Below, piece by piece: positions 36,724-44,476 of a stretch of 64,000 bases of DNA. This stretch comes from Gemmataceae bacterium. Its GTDB lineage: Bacteria > Planctomycetota > Planctomycetia > Gemmatales > Gemmataceae. Location of the stretch: positions 186,001 through 250,000 of the forward strand of contig LR594585.1 in the NCBI GenBank assembly GCA_901538445.1, given 5' to 3'. Position 1 is the stretch's first letter. Every line of letters begins with the position of its first letter. A model generated the notes under the pieces. The model searched no databases. It had not been told where the DNA came from and saw only the letters and a program-made list of their open reading frames with translations. The translations under genes were made by a program, and so were the position numbers.

Positions 36724-37794
36724 ATGGCTCTGAGTCGCTCGGATGCGAACCGGATCGCCCTCATCAAGCCGAGCGCCCTCGGCGACGTCGCGCACTCGCT
36801 GCCGGTGCTCACGGCGCTGCGGGTGCGGTTCCCGGCCGCCCGCATCACCTGGGTCATCAACTCCGCGTACGAGCCGCTCGTCCGCAATCACCCGGACCTC
36901 ACCGACACGCTCGCGTTCGACCGAAGCGCGTTCCGCCGCGGGCTCTGGAAGTCCGCGACGTATGCGGCGCGCTTCGCCGCCGAGCTGCGCCGCCGGCAGT
37001 TCGACCTCGTCATCGACCTGCAAGGGCTCGCGCGCACCGGGCTGATGTGCCTCGCGACCGGCGCGAAGCGGCGCGTCGGATTCGCGAACGCCCGCGAGGG
37101 GTCGCGGCACACCTACACGCACAAAGTTCGCGTCCCCGATGCCGGCCGCATCCACGCCGTCGATCGGTACTGGCGGGTCGTCGAGGCGCTCGGGGCCGGC
37201 GACGTGCCGAAGCGGTTCCACGTCCCGCTCGACCCCGCCGAGGTGGCCGCGGTGCGGGCCGAACTCGCGGACCTCCCGCGGCCGCTCGTCGCCGTCGCCG
37301 TCGGCGCGAAGTGGCTCACGAAGCGCTGGCCGCCGGCGCACTTCGCGTCGCTGCTGAACCGCGCCCAGCTCGGTTTCGGCGGCACGGCCGTCTTCGTCGG
37401 GGCCGGCGAAGACACCGCGATGTCACAGACTGTGATCGCGAGTCTCTCCGGCGCATCGCGCGACTTCACCGGCCGCACGTCGCTGCCGCGGCTGGCGGCG
37501 CTGCTCTCCGAGTGCGACGTGATGCTCGGCAACGACACCGGCCCGCTGCACCTCGCCGCGGCGCTGGGGGTGCCGTGCGTCGCGCCGTACACCTGCACGA
37601 AGGTCGCGCTGCACGGCCCGTACACCTCGATGGCCGGTGGCGTGGAGACGACCGTGCTGTGCGGCGGGAGCTACATCAAGTCGTGCGATAAGATGGTGTG
37701 CATGCCGGAGCTGACCCCGGACCGGGTCTGGCCCGCGCTCACCGAGGCCCTCGAGACATGGCACCGCACCCGTCGCCTTTCCCCGGCCGGCTGA
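36724..37794 (+). CDS. Family 9 glycosyltransferase (heptosyltransferase-like)
   Basis: The 356-residue protein is of the WaaC/WaaF (GT9) type that adds heptose or related sugars during lipopolysaccharide core assembly at the inner membrane face. It shows IALIKPSALGDVAHSLPVLT at the N-terminus, the FDLVIDLQGLARTGL strand, RVGFANAREGS, and the donor-binding GNDTGPLHLAAALGVP in the C-terminal domain. FTGRTSLPRLAALLSECDV is also standard. Its last 37 bases overlap the next gene, a Maf-like protein. The family is certain; the acceptor sugar is not known. Confidence 0.9.
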   Translation: MALSRSDANRIALIKPSALGDVAHSLPVLTALRVRFPAARITWVINSAYEPLVRNHPDLTDTLAFDRSAFRRGLWKSATYAARFAAELRRRQFDLVIDLQGLARTGLMCLATGAKRRVGFANAREGSRHTYTHKVRVPDAGRIHAVDRYWRVVEALGAGDVPKRFHVPLDPAEVAAVRAELADLPRPLVAVAVGAKWLTKRWPPAHFASLLNRAQLGFGGTAVFVGAGEDTAMSQTVIASLSGASRDFTGRTSLPRLAALLSECDVMLGNDTGPLHLAAALGVPCVAPYTCTKVALHGPYTSMAGGVETTVLCGGSYIKSCDKMVCMPELTPDRVWPALTEALETWHRTRRLSPAG

Positions 37795-38363
37795 TCCTCG
37801 CGAGCGGCTCCCGCGGCCGCCGCTGGCTCATGGAGCAGGCCGGCTACCCCTTTGAAGTGAAGCCCTCGAACATCGACGAGCCGACCGAGGCCCGGCTCGG
37901 GAGCTGCCGGCACTACGTCGGCGAACTCGCGTGGCTCAAGGCCGCCGCGGTCGCCCCGACCGTCGACGACGGCCTCGTCATCGCCGCCGACACCGTGGGC
38001 TGGCACAACGGCAAGGTGATCGGCAAGCCCGAGGACGTGGACGACACCCGGCGGATCATCCGCGCCCTCGGCGGCACCGTTCACGAACTGTGGACCGGCG
38101 TGTGCCTGTGGCTGCGCCCCGGCGACTGGCAACTCTGCTGGCAGGAGCGGAGCCTCGTCCGCATGAAGGCGCTCTCGGACGCGGAACTCGACGCCTACCT
38201 GAAGACCGACAAGTGGGTCGGCAACTCCGGCGCGTACGCGATCGAGCTGCCGACCGACCCGTTCCTGACGGTCGAGGAGGGCACGGTCAGCAACGTCATC
38301 GGCCTGCCGATGGAGTCGCTCGCTCGGGCACTCGCCTGGGCCGCTGTAGTCAGAAAGGGATAG
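37758..38363 (+). CDS. Maf-like nucleotide pyrophosphatase
   Basis: The 201-residue product begins inside the preceding gene (ATG at 37758), giving LILASGSRGRRWLMEQAGYP, the Maf P-loop-like start (family norm ASxSPRRxELL). VIAADTVGWHNGKVIGKPED carries the catalytic Asp, and DKWVGNSGAYAIE corresponds to the usual KAGAYGIQ. TVSNVIGLPMESL near the end is the conserved closing motif. Maf proteins hydrolyse non-canonical nucleoside triphosphates and can inhibit septation. The motif variations suggest a divergent substrate preference. The 37-base overlap implies coupling with the GT9 gene. Confidence 0.88.
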   Translation: MAPHPSPFPGRLILASGSRGRRWLMEQAGYPFEVKPSNIDEPTEARLGSCRHYVGELAWLKAAAVAPTVDDGLVIAADTVGWHNGKVIGKPEDVDDTRRIIRALGGTVHELWTGVCLWLRPGDWQLCWQERSLVRMKALSDAELDAYLKTDKWVGNSGAYAIELPTDPFLTVEEGTVSNVIGLPMESLARALAWAAVVRKG

Positions 38364-38368
38364 GCGTC

Positions 38369-38986
38369 ATGAACCCATCTCCGGCCGAGCGGCTCCGCGC
38401 GCTGTTCGAACAGATTCTGGGAGAATCGGAACCGTCCCCGCCAATGTCCGAACTGGTCGCACGGCTCGACGCCTGGCTCTCGCGGCACCGCCCGACCTAC
38501 TACGCCGAACTGCGGCCCGGCCTCACCGCGGAAGAACTGGCCGCGTTCGAGGCGCAACTCGGCGTCCCGCTCACGGACAGCCTGCGGGTGCTCTACTCGT
38601 GGCGCGACGGGCACTCGTCCGAGCGTATCGCGTCGTTCCACGGCAACCGAACCTGGATGACCTCGGCCGAGGTCACCAGCACCAAGCAATTGATCGACTC
38701 GATGATCGACTTCGACTTCGAGCCCGGGTGGTGGGAGCGGAGCTGGATTCCGTTTCTCCACAACGGAGCGGGCAGCTACCTGTGCGTGGACACCGCGGGC
38801 ACACCAGCGGGCAGCCCGGGGCAACTCGTCGAGTTCTGGAACCGCGACCCCGACCGGCCGGTCGTCAGACCGAGTCTCGAACACTGGTTACACCAGTTCG
38901 TTGCGTCGCTCGAACGCGACACATGGGCTGAGACCAAGCACGGCTTCGAGTGCGTTGCACGGGCGGAATTCGGGTCGGGAACGTGA
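38369..38986 (+). CDS. SMI1/KNR4-family protein
   Basis: This 205-residue stand-alone SUKH-type protein has PGLTAEELAAFEAQLGVPLT, LRVLYSWRDGHSSERIA, and the core strand-loop WIPFLHNGAGSYLCVDTAG. FEPGWWERSWIPF carries the Trp residues typical of the family. It starts 5 bases after the Maf stop. It is the second SMI1 protein in the window and is not closely similar by eye to the one at 29102. Family members bind diverse partners and many are immunity proteins, but no toxin gene is near. Confidence 0.85.
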   Translation: MNPSPAERLRALFEQILGESEPSPPMSELVARLDAWLSRHRPTYYAELRPGLTAEELAAFEAQLGVPLTDSLRVLYSWRDGHSSERIASFHGNRTWMTSAEVTSTKQLIDSMIDFDFEPGWWERSWIPFLHNGAGSYLCVDTAGTPAGSPGQLVEFWNRDPDRPVVRPSLEHWLHQFVASLERDTWAETKHGFECVARAEFGSGT

Positions 38987-39173
38987 AGTGCGAGTTGGTG
39001 TTGCGTTTAAGTTCGGTGAAGTTGGCCGGCTTTGGTGTGGGATCGATGATGGTTCGGTAAATAGTCGTTCGGCCCCCTCGTGCCCCGCTGGATGGACTGT
39101 ATCGAACCTGCACAGGCCCGCGGGACGCCGCCCGTTGTCGCGTCGCGGTGGGGCCGAGATGTGAGGGGTTCGC

Positions 39174-40262
39174 ATGGTCCGCCGTCGTTCGGGGTTCACG
39201 CTCATCGAGCTGCTGGTCGTCATCGCCATCATCGCGGTTCTGATCGGCCTTCTCTTGCCCGCGGTGCAAAAGGTCCGCGAGGCGGCCGCCCGCGCCCAGT
39301 GCCAGAACAACCTCAAGCAGTTCGGCCTCGCGATGCACAACTTTGCAGGGGCCAACGACAGCAAACTCCCGTCGAGCCGCGGGTTCAACCCGGCCGGTGC
39401 CCCGGACCCGATGACCCCCGCGGGCGTTGACGACAAGTTCAAGTGCTGGACGCACCTCGTCCTCCCCTACATCGAGCAGGACAACGTCGCCCGCCAGTTC
39501 GACCCGAACAAGCGGTGGAGCGACCCGAACGCGAACGCCAGCGGGGTGTCGAACCTCGACGTTGCCAAGACGAACTTTAAGCTGTTCATGTGCCCGTCGG
39601 CTCCGACCGCACGGGCCGCGTCCACCGCGTTCACGCAGAACTCGTCGCCGGGCGGCCAGCCGGGATACCCGGTAAGCATCCCCAGCGGGAACTACGGGAT
39701 CGGGGACTACGCTGCCGTCCGGCAGGTTCGATACCGGTACTACCGGGCGAACGGCCTGACGGTCGCGGACTCGGCCGGTTCCCCGGTCACGACCGTCCCC
39801 AGCGGCCCGACCGCCGACAGCGATCAGGTGCTCGGCGGCATCCTCCAGCAGACGAGCACCTACCCGATCATCGGCGTGACCGACGGGCTCTCGAACACGA
39901 TCATGTTCATCGAGGACGGCGGCCGCCCGAACAACTGGCGGAAGACCGCGACCGCGGCGCGGTTCGACCAGTCGCCGGCCCTCACCGACCAGCTCGGCTG
40001 GGCCAGCCCGGACGGCGGGGTGATGAGCGTGGACGGGTCCAACAGCAGCACCGGGAACACGAACGGCGGGTCGGCCGCGCGGAGCACCACGAACTGCATC
40101 ATGAATTGCAACAACGACTCCGAGCCGTACAGCTTCCACACCGGCGGCGTGGCGGTGTGCATGGGCGACGGCTCGGTGCGGTTCCTCCGCGACGGGATCG
40201 ACGCCGCGTCGTTCGCCGCGCTCTGCACCGCACGGGCCGGCGACATGACGGGCAGCGAGTGA
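39174..40262 (+). CDS. DUF1559 prepilin-like protein
   Basis: The 362-residue protein has a type IV prepilin N-terminus, [20 protein letters not shown], with Gly-Phe cleavage and Glu5 in place. This is followed by [20 protein letters not shown], the invariant entry to the planctomycete DUF1559 (SBP-bac-10-like) domain. Near the C-terminus lie [20 protein letters not shown] and the closing LCTARAG region. These proteins are exported pseudopilins present in dozens to hundreds of copies per planctomycete genome and are probably surface exposed. No pilus assembly genes adjoin it. The 187-bp upstream gap is AT-richer and probably holds its own promoter. Confidence 0.95.
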   Translation: MVRRRSGFTLIELLVVIAIIAVLIGLLLPAVQKVREAAARAQCQNNLKQFGLAMHNFAGANDSKLPSSRGFNPAGAPDPMTPAGVDDKFKCWTHLVLPYIEQDNVARQFDPNKRWSDPNANASGVSNLDVAKTNFKLFMCPSAPTARAASTAFTQNSSPGGQPGYPVSIPSGNYGIGDYAAVRQVRYRYYRANGLTVADSAGSPVTTVPSGPTADSDQVLGGILQQTSTYPIIGVTDGLSNTIMFIEDGGRPNNWRKTATAARFDQSPALTDQLGWASPDGGVMSVDGSNSSTGNTNGGSAARSTTNCIMNCNNDSEPYSFHTGGVAVCMGDGSVRFLRDGIDAASFAALCTARAGDMTGSE

Positions 40263-40355
40263 CGGCGGCCGGTGTCCATCCTTTGGCCCGGCGCTCGCGA
40301 GACGCTCGCGACCGCCGGGCACCTTCTTTTCGCACCCCCCGCCGGGTCTCCCGCC

Positions 40356-41447
40356 ATGCCGCAGCGCTTGCTCCTCGCCGCCCTCGCCTGCTTGCTCGGG
40401 CTCTCGGGCCGGGCGCGCGAATCGGACGCCGCCGCGCCCGCCGACCTGGGCTACGTCGCGAAGCCGGAGCCGCGGGGCGAGACCGAACCGTCCGGTGCCG
40501 CCGGTGACACCTACGACGACCCGGCGGTCTGGGTCCACCCCACCGACCCGGCCCTGAGCCTCGTGATCGGGAGCAACAAGAAGGGCGGGCTGCATGTGTT
40601 CGACCTGGCCGGGCGGCAGCTCGGGGTCGCGAGCCCGACCGCGTGTCCGAACAACGTCGACGTCCTGCCCGGGTTCTCGATCCGGGGCCGCCGCACGGAC
40701 GTCGCGGTCGCCGCGTGCCGGGAGAAGGGGAAGCCGTGCGTCCGCGTCTGGGCCATCGACCCGGCCACCCGCCGACTCGCCGACGTGTCCGGGGCCGACG
40801 GCATCCCGGTGTTCGGTGGCGAGGTCCCGTACGGCTCCTGCACGTATCACAGCCCGAAGACCGGGAAGTTCTACTTCTTCGTCAACAACAAGAGCGGACA
40901 GTACGAGCAGCACGTGCTCGGGTACACCGCCGCCGGCGCGGTCACGTCCGCGAAGGTGCGCGAGTTCAAGGTGTCGTCCGTGGCCGAGGGGTGCGTGGCC
41001 GACCCCGCGACCGGCGCGCTCTACGTCTCCGAGGAGGACGTCGGGCTGTGGCGGTTCTCGGCCGAGGAGGACGGCGGGGCCGAGGGGAAGCTCGTCGCGA
41101 AGGTCGGCGAGCACGGGCTCACGGCCGACTGCGAGGGCGTGACGATCTACGACGCCGGCGGCGGCAAGGGGTACGTCGTCCTGTCGAGCCAGGGGAACAA
41201 CACGTTCAAGCTGTACGAGCGGGACGGGGCGAACGCGTTCGTCGGGACGATCACCCCGGCAGCCGGCAAGCTGGGGACCGTGTCCGAGACGGACGGGGTC
41301 GCCGCCACGGGCCGGCCGCTCGGGCCGAAGTTCCCGCACGGGATGCTCGTGGTTCAGGACGGCACCCGCCGGCCCGACGGGCAGCGGTTCAAGTTTTACG
41401 CCTGGGAGGACGTCGCCGGGGCGCAACTGCGTGTCGCCGGGAAGTAG
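40356..41447 (+). CDS. Exported beta-propeller phytase
   Basis: The 363-residue protein starts with a signal peptide (RLLLAALACLLGLSG) and continues as a 3-phytase of the beta-propeller class. DDPAVWVHPTDPALSLVIGS is the hallmark first blade. CPNNVDVLPGF, VPYGSCTYHSP, VAEGCVADPATGALYVSEED and GLTADCEGVTIYDA supply the acidic, calcium-coordinating residues expected of the family. The enzyme would release phosphate from phytate outside the cytoplasm. The ATG at 40356 is chosen to place the signal peptide first. Only 13 bases separate it from the convergent gene at 41461. Confidence 0.9.
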   Translation: MPQRLLLAALACLLGLSGRARESDAAAPADLGYVAKPEPRGETEPSGAAGDTYDDPAVWVHPTDPALSLVIGSNKKGGLHVFDLAGRQLGVASPTACPNNVDVLPGFSIRGRRTDVAVAACREKGKPCVRVWAIDPATRRLADVSGADGIPVFGGEVPYGSCTYHSPKTGKFYFFVNNKSGQYEQHVLGYTAAGAVTSAKVREFKVSSVAEGCVADPATGALYVSEEDVGLWRFSAEEDGGAEGKLVAKVGEHGLTADCEGVTIYDAGGGKGYVVLSSQGNNTFKLYERDGANAFVGTITPAAGKLGTVSETDGVAATGRPLGPKFPHGMLVVQDGTRRPDGQRFKFYAWEDVAGAQLRVAGK

Positions 41448-41460
41448 GCCAGCACCGCTG

Positions 41461-41913
41461 TCATTTCAGGTGCCGCGGGTCCCAGTTGTAGACCGACTTC
41501 GTGACCGCCGGCACGACGAACCCGAGCCACACGATCGGCAGCGCGACCGCCCCGACCGCGGCCCCGATGCCCGCGGCCTTTCCGGTCTGTGCGACCGCGA
41601 ACCAGCCGACCGCCGCCCCGGCCGCCGCGCCGAGGGCGAGCGTCAGCCAGCACCCGAGCGACGAGTTCAGCGTCCGCACCGCCGGCGGGGCCTCGCGCGC
41701 CCAACGCTCCCGCGCGTCGGCGATCACCTCCCCCGTGTCGGCCCACACGAAGTCCTTGAGCGGGAAGTGCGACTCGCACCCGACGCAGAACGTCCCGGTC
41801 ACCAGTCGGAACGGGTCGCAGATCGCGGTGAAGTGCTCGTCGGTGACGACGGTGGTGTTCCCGCACGCGTTGTGCGTGTACGCGCGCGAGTTCGGCGTGT
41901 GGAGGTCGGACAT
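41461..41913 (-). CDS. Small zinc-ribbon-like membrane protein
   Basis: The 150-residue product has a Cys/His-rich N-terminal part (HNACGNTT, ICDPFRL, CVGCESHFPLKDFVW) that could bind one zinc. Two hydrophobic segments follow in the C-terminal half (LGCWLTLALGAAAGAAVGWF and AAVGAVALPIVWLGFVVPAV). The ATG at 41913 starts MSDLHTPNSRAYTHN; the longer frame upstream is Arg-rich noise. The layout suggests an inner-membrane protein with a cytosolic metal site. Family and role are unknown. Confidence 0.75.
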   Translation of the reverse strand: MSDLHTPNSRAYTHNACGNTTVVTDEHFTAICDPFRLVTGTFCVGCESHFPLKDFVWADTGEVIADARERWAREAPPAVRTLNSSLGCWLTLALGAAAGAAVGWFAVAQTGKAAGIGAAVGAVALPIVWLGFVVPAVTKSVYNWDPRHLK

Positions 41914-42038
41914 TCGCGGCCTCGTGGTGGGGTGGGGTGCGGCGACATTGTAGCGGCGATCTGGGGGCCGGTGCGTTCCCCGCACGGGTGCGCCCGGGTA
42001 CAATCGCGGCTCCCCGCACGCACCACGGAGCCCGCCCG

Positions 42039-43910
42039 ATGCCCGCGAACGACGTCTCACGCCGCGAGCTGTTCGCTGCGGCCGCCGCACTCGGTGTCGG
42101 CGACGCCACGTTCCAGCGCGCCGTTGCGGCGAGTGCCGCGGGTCAGCTCGACAGCGATACCGTCACCGCCGAGATGGTGAAGAACGCAGCGTGGGTCGCC
42201 GGCATCACGCTCACCGACAACGAATGCACTGCCGTCGCCGCCCGGCTCACGATCGTTCACATGCAACTCGCCGCGCTCCGCAAGGCACCCGTCGGGTACG
42301 AGGCCGCGCCGCCGCTGCACTTCAACCCGACGCCCGATCAGCCCGTGACGAGGGCCGACCGCGGGACGGTCGCGCCAACTCCCCTGAAGGGCGAAGTGGC
42401 GAAGCCGGAGCCCGACGACCTCGCGTTCGCGCCGCTGCACGTCCTCGCGGAGTTGCTGCGAACCAAGAAGGTGTCGGCGGTCGAACTCACGAAGCTCTCG
42501 CTCGGGCGGCTCAAGAAGTACAACCCGGCGCTGCTGTGTGCCGTCACGATCACCGAGGAACTCGCGCTCAAGCAGGCGGCCGACGCCGACAAGGAGATCG
42601 CCGCCGGGAAGTACCGCGGGCCGCTGCACGGCGTGCCGTGGGTCGCGAAGGACCTCATCGCGTACCCCGGCTACAAGACGACGTGGGGGGCCGGGCACTT
42701 CAAGGACCAGGAGTTCCCGACGAAGGCGACGGTCGCCGAGCGGCTCGACGCGGCCGGGGCGGTGCTGGTCGCGAAGTCGTCGCTCGGCGCGCTCGCGTGG
42801 GGCGACCAGTGGTTCGGCGGCACCACGCGGAACCCGTGGAGCGTGAAGACCGGCAGCAGCGGGTCGTCGGCCGGCACCGCGTCGGCCGTCGCGGCGGGGC
42901 TCGTGAGCTTCGGCCTCGGCAGCGAGACGCTCGGCAGCATCATCTCGCCGAGCCACACGTGCGGGGTGACCGGGCTGCGGCCCACGTTCGGCCGCGTGAG
43001 CCGGCACGGGTGCATGGCGCTCTGCTGGTCGCTCGACAAGATCGGCCCGATGGCCCGCAGCGCCGAGGACTGCGCGCTCGTGCTCGGCGCGATCCACGGC
43101 ACCGACGGGAAGGACGCGAGCGTGCAGGACCGGCCGTTCCACTGGCCCGCGACGCGGCCGCTCAAGGAACTGCGCGTCGGCTACCAGGAGCAGAAGGACC
43201 GCCCGGCCGCGGCCGACGTGAAGGTTCTTGAAAGTCTCGGCGTGAAGCTCGTGCCGGTCACGCTCCCGCACGCCGAGGCGCAGGCGCTCATCACGATCAT
43301 CCTCGAAGTCGAGGCGGCCGCCGCGTTCGACGACCTGACCCGCGAGGGGGTGCGGGCCGACATCGGGCTGTGGCCGAACACGTTCCGCCGGGCGCGGTTC
43401 GTCTCGGCCGTCGACTACCTCCGCGCACAACGGGCGCGAACGCTGGTGATGCACGAGATGGCGAAGGCGACGGCCGACATCGACGTGTACGTCGGCCCGG
43501 CGGGGTTCGACCTCGCACTGACGAACGCGACCGGGCACCCGACGGTGTGCGTGCCGAACGGGTTCCGCAAGGACGGCACGCCGACCGGCCTGACGTTCAC
43601 CGGGCGGCTGTTCGGCGAGACCGACCTGCTCGCGCTGGCGCAGGCGTACCAGTCCGCCACCGGCCACCACCTCCGCCGCTCGCCAGAATCTCAAGGCGCG
43701 CCCCTCCGAGCTGCCCTTGTCTCAATTCCGCCGCAGGGAGTACCCTCAGACCCGGTCCGCCGGCGTGCCACGCTGCCGGCCGCCATCGGAGGGCTCTCAC
43801 ATGGCTCGCTGGAACATCCTCGCCGTCGCCGCGGTGTGCGTCGCGGCCGCGGCGCTCGTCACCCGGGCGGCCGGCCCGCAACCCGCGGCCGACGCCGCGA
43901 AGCCCGATGA
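42039..43910 (+). CDS. Amidase-signature enzyme with run-on C-terminus
   Basis: The amidase core has GVPWVAKDLIAYPGYKTTWG (catalytic Lys), TGSSGSSAGTASAVAAGL (cis-Ser region) and GSETLGSIISPSHTCGVTGL (nucleophile Ser), so the Ser-Ser-Lys triad is intact. A helical N-terminal region of about 120 residues precedes it, and MPANDVSRRELFAAAAALG resembles a Tat signal. Amidase similarity ends near residue 547 (ATGHHLRR). The frame then continues 75 more codons through low-complexity Arg/Gly sequence and overlaps the OmpH-like gene by 110 bases. The ancestral stop appears lost. The substrate is unknown; glutamyl-tRNA amidotransferase is unlikely. Confidence 0.82.
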   Translation: MPANDVSRRELFAAAAALGVGDATFQRAVAASAAGQLDSDTVTAEMVKNAAWVAGITLTDNECTAVAARLTIVHMQLAALRKAPVGYEAAPPLHFNPTPDQPVTRADRGTVAPTPLKGEVAKPEPDDLAFAPLHVLAELLRTKKVSAVELTKLSLGRLKKYNPALLCAVTITEELALKQAADADKEIAAGKYRGPLHGVPWVAKDLIAYPGYKTTWGAGHFKDQEFPTKATVAERLDAAGAVLVAKSSLGALAWGDQWFGGTTRNPWSVKTGSSGSSAGTASAVAAGLVSFGLGSETLGSIISPSHTCGVTGLRPTFGRVSRHGCMALCWSLDKIGPMARSAEDCALVLGAIHGTDGKDASVQDRPFHWPATRPLKELRVGYQEQKDRPAAADVKVLESLGVKLVPVTLPHAEAQALITIILEVEAAAAFDDLTREGVRADIGLWPNTFRRARFVSAVDYLRAQRARTLVMHEMAKATADIDVYVGPAGFDLALTNATGHPTVCVPNGFRKDGTPTGLTFTGRLFGETDLLALAQAYQSATGHHLRRSPESQGAPLRAALVSIPPQGVPSDPVRRRATLPAAIGGLSHGSLEHPRRRRGVRRGRGARHPGGRPATRGRRREAR

Positions 43911-44442
43911 GGCGAAGGCCGCCGCGGGGCAGAAGATCGGGTTCTTCAACGTGCTGCGGGTGCTCAAGCAGTGCAAGCGGTCCGCCGCGATGACGGGCCA
44001 GCTCAACGGCCTGCGGTTCTCGATGTCGCTCAAGCTCGTGGAGTGGAAGGGGCAACTTGCGAAGCTCCAGGACGGGTCCGAGCCGAAGGACGAGGAGGCC
44101 CGCGACGCCCGCGCGAGGGAGGTGATGCAACTCACCCGCAAGATCGAGGACCGCGAGCGCGAGATCAACAAGGCGCTGGCCGAGCGCACGACCGAGTTCA
44201 TCGGCGAACTCCACGACGACCTCCGGGCCGTCAGCGCCGACGCCGCACGCGCCAACGGGCTGAGCGCGCTGCTCGCGTACCCGGACGTCGTCAACCCCGA
44301 GGAGATGCAGTTCCCGCAGGTGAAGGAGTTGAAGCTCAAGCCGCCGGCCGCGACGCCGTTTTACCTCGACCCGAAAGTCGATTACACTGACGAACTCATC
44401 AAGCGGCTCAACGACAAGTTCACGGCCGACGGCGGGCGGTGA
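43801..44442 (+). CDS. OmpH/Skp-like periplasmic coiled-coil protein
   Basis: A signal peptide (NILAVAAVCVAAAALVTRAA) leads into IGFFNVLRVLKQCKRSAAMT, the conserved strand that opens OmpH/Skp domains. A long helical hairpin (about residues 65-140, EVMQLTRKIEDREREINKAL) and a return strand follow. Skp-type proteins hold unfolded outer-membrane proteins in the periplasm. The length of 213 residues is slightly above the family's. I chose the ATG at 43801; an alternative TTG at 43717 adds a spurious Arg-rich extension. Its start lies inside the amidase run-on. Confidence 0.8.
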   Translation: MARWNILAVAAVCVAAAALVTRAAGPQPAADAAKPDEAKAAAGQKIGFFNVLRVLKQCKRSAAMTGQLNGLRFSMSLKLVEWKGQLAKLQDGSEPKDEEARDARAREVMQLTRKIEDREREINKALAERTTEFIGELHDDLRAVSADAARANGLSALLAYPDVVNPEEMQFPQVKELKLKPPAATPFYLDPKVDYTDELIKRLNDKFTADGGR

Positions 44443-44476
44443 CTCCCGCGGGGCGGTCGCGAGAAAGGCCACCCCA

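Noticed and set aside
38987-39173. Sigma-54-like promoter (ttggccggctttggt) before the DUF1559 gene
   Set aside because: The -12 half lacks the required GC dinucleotide and there is no activator site, so the match is too weak.
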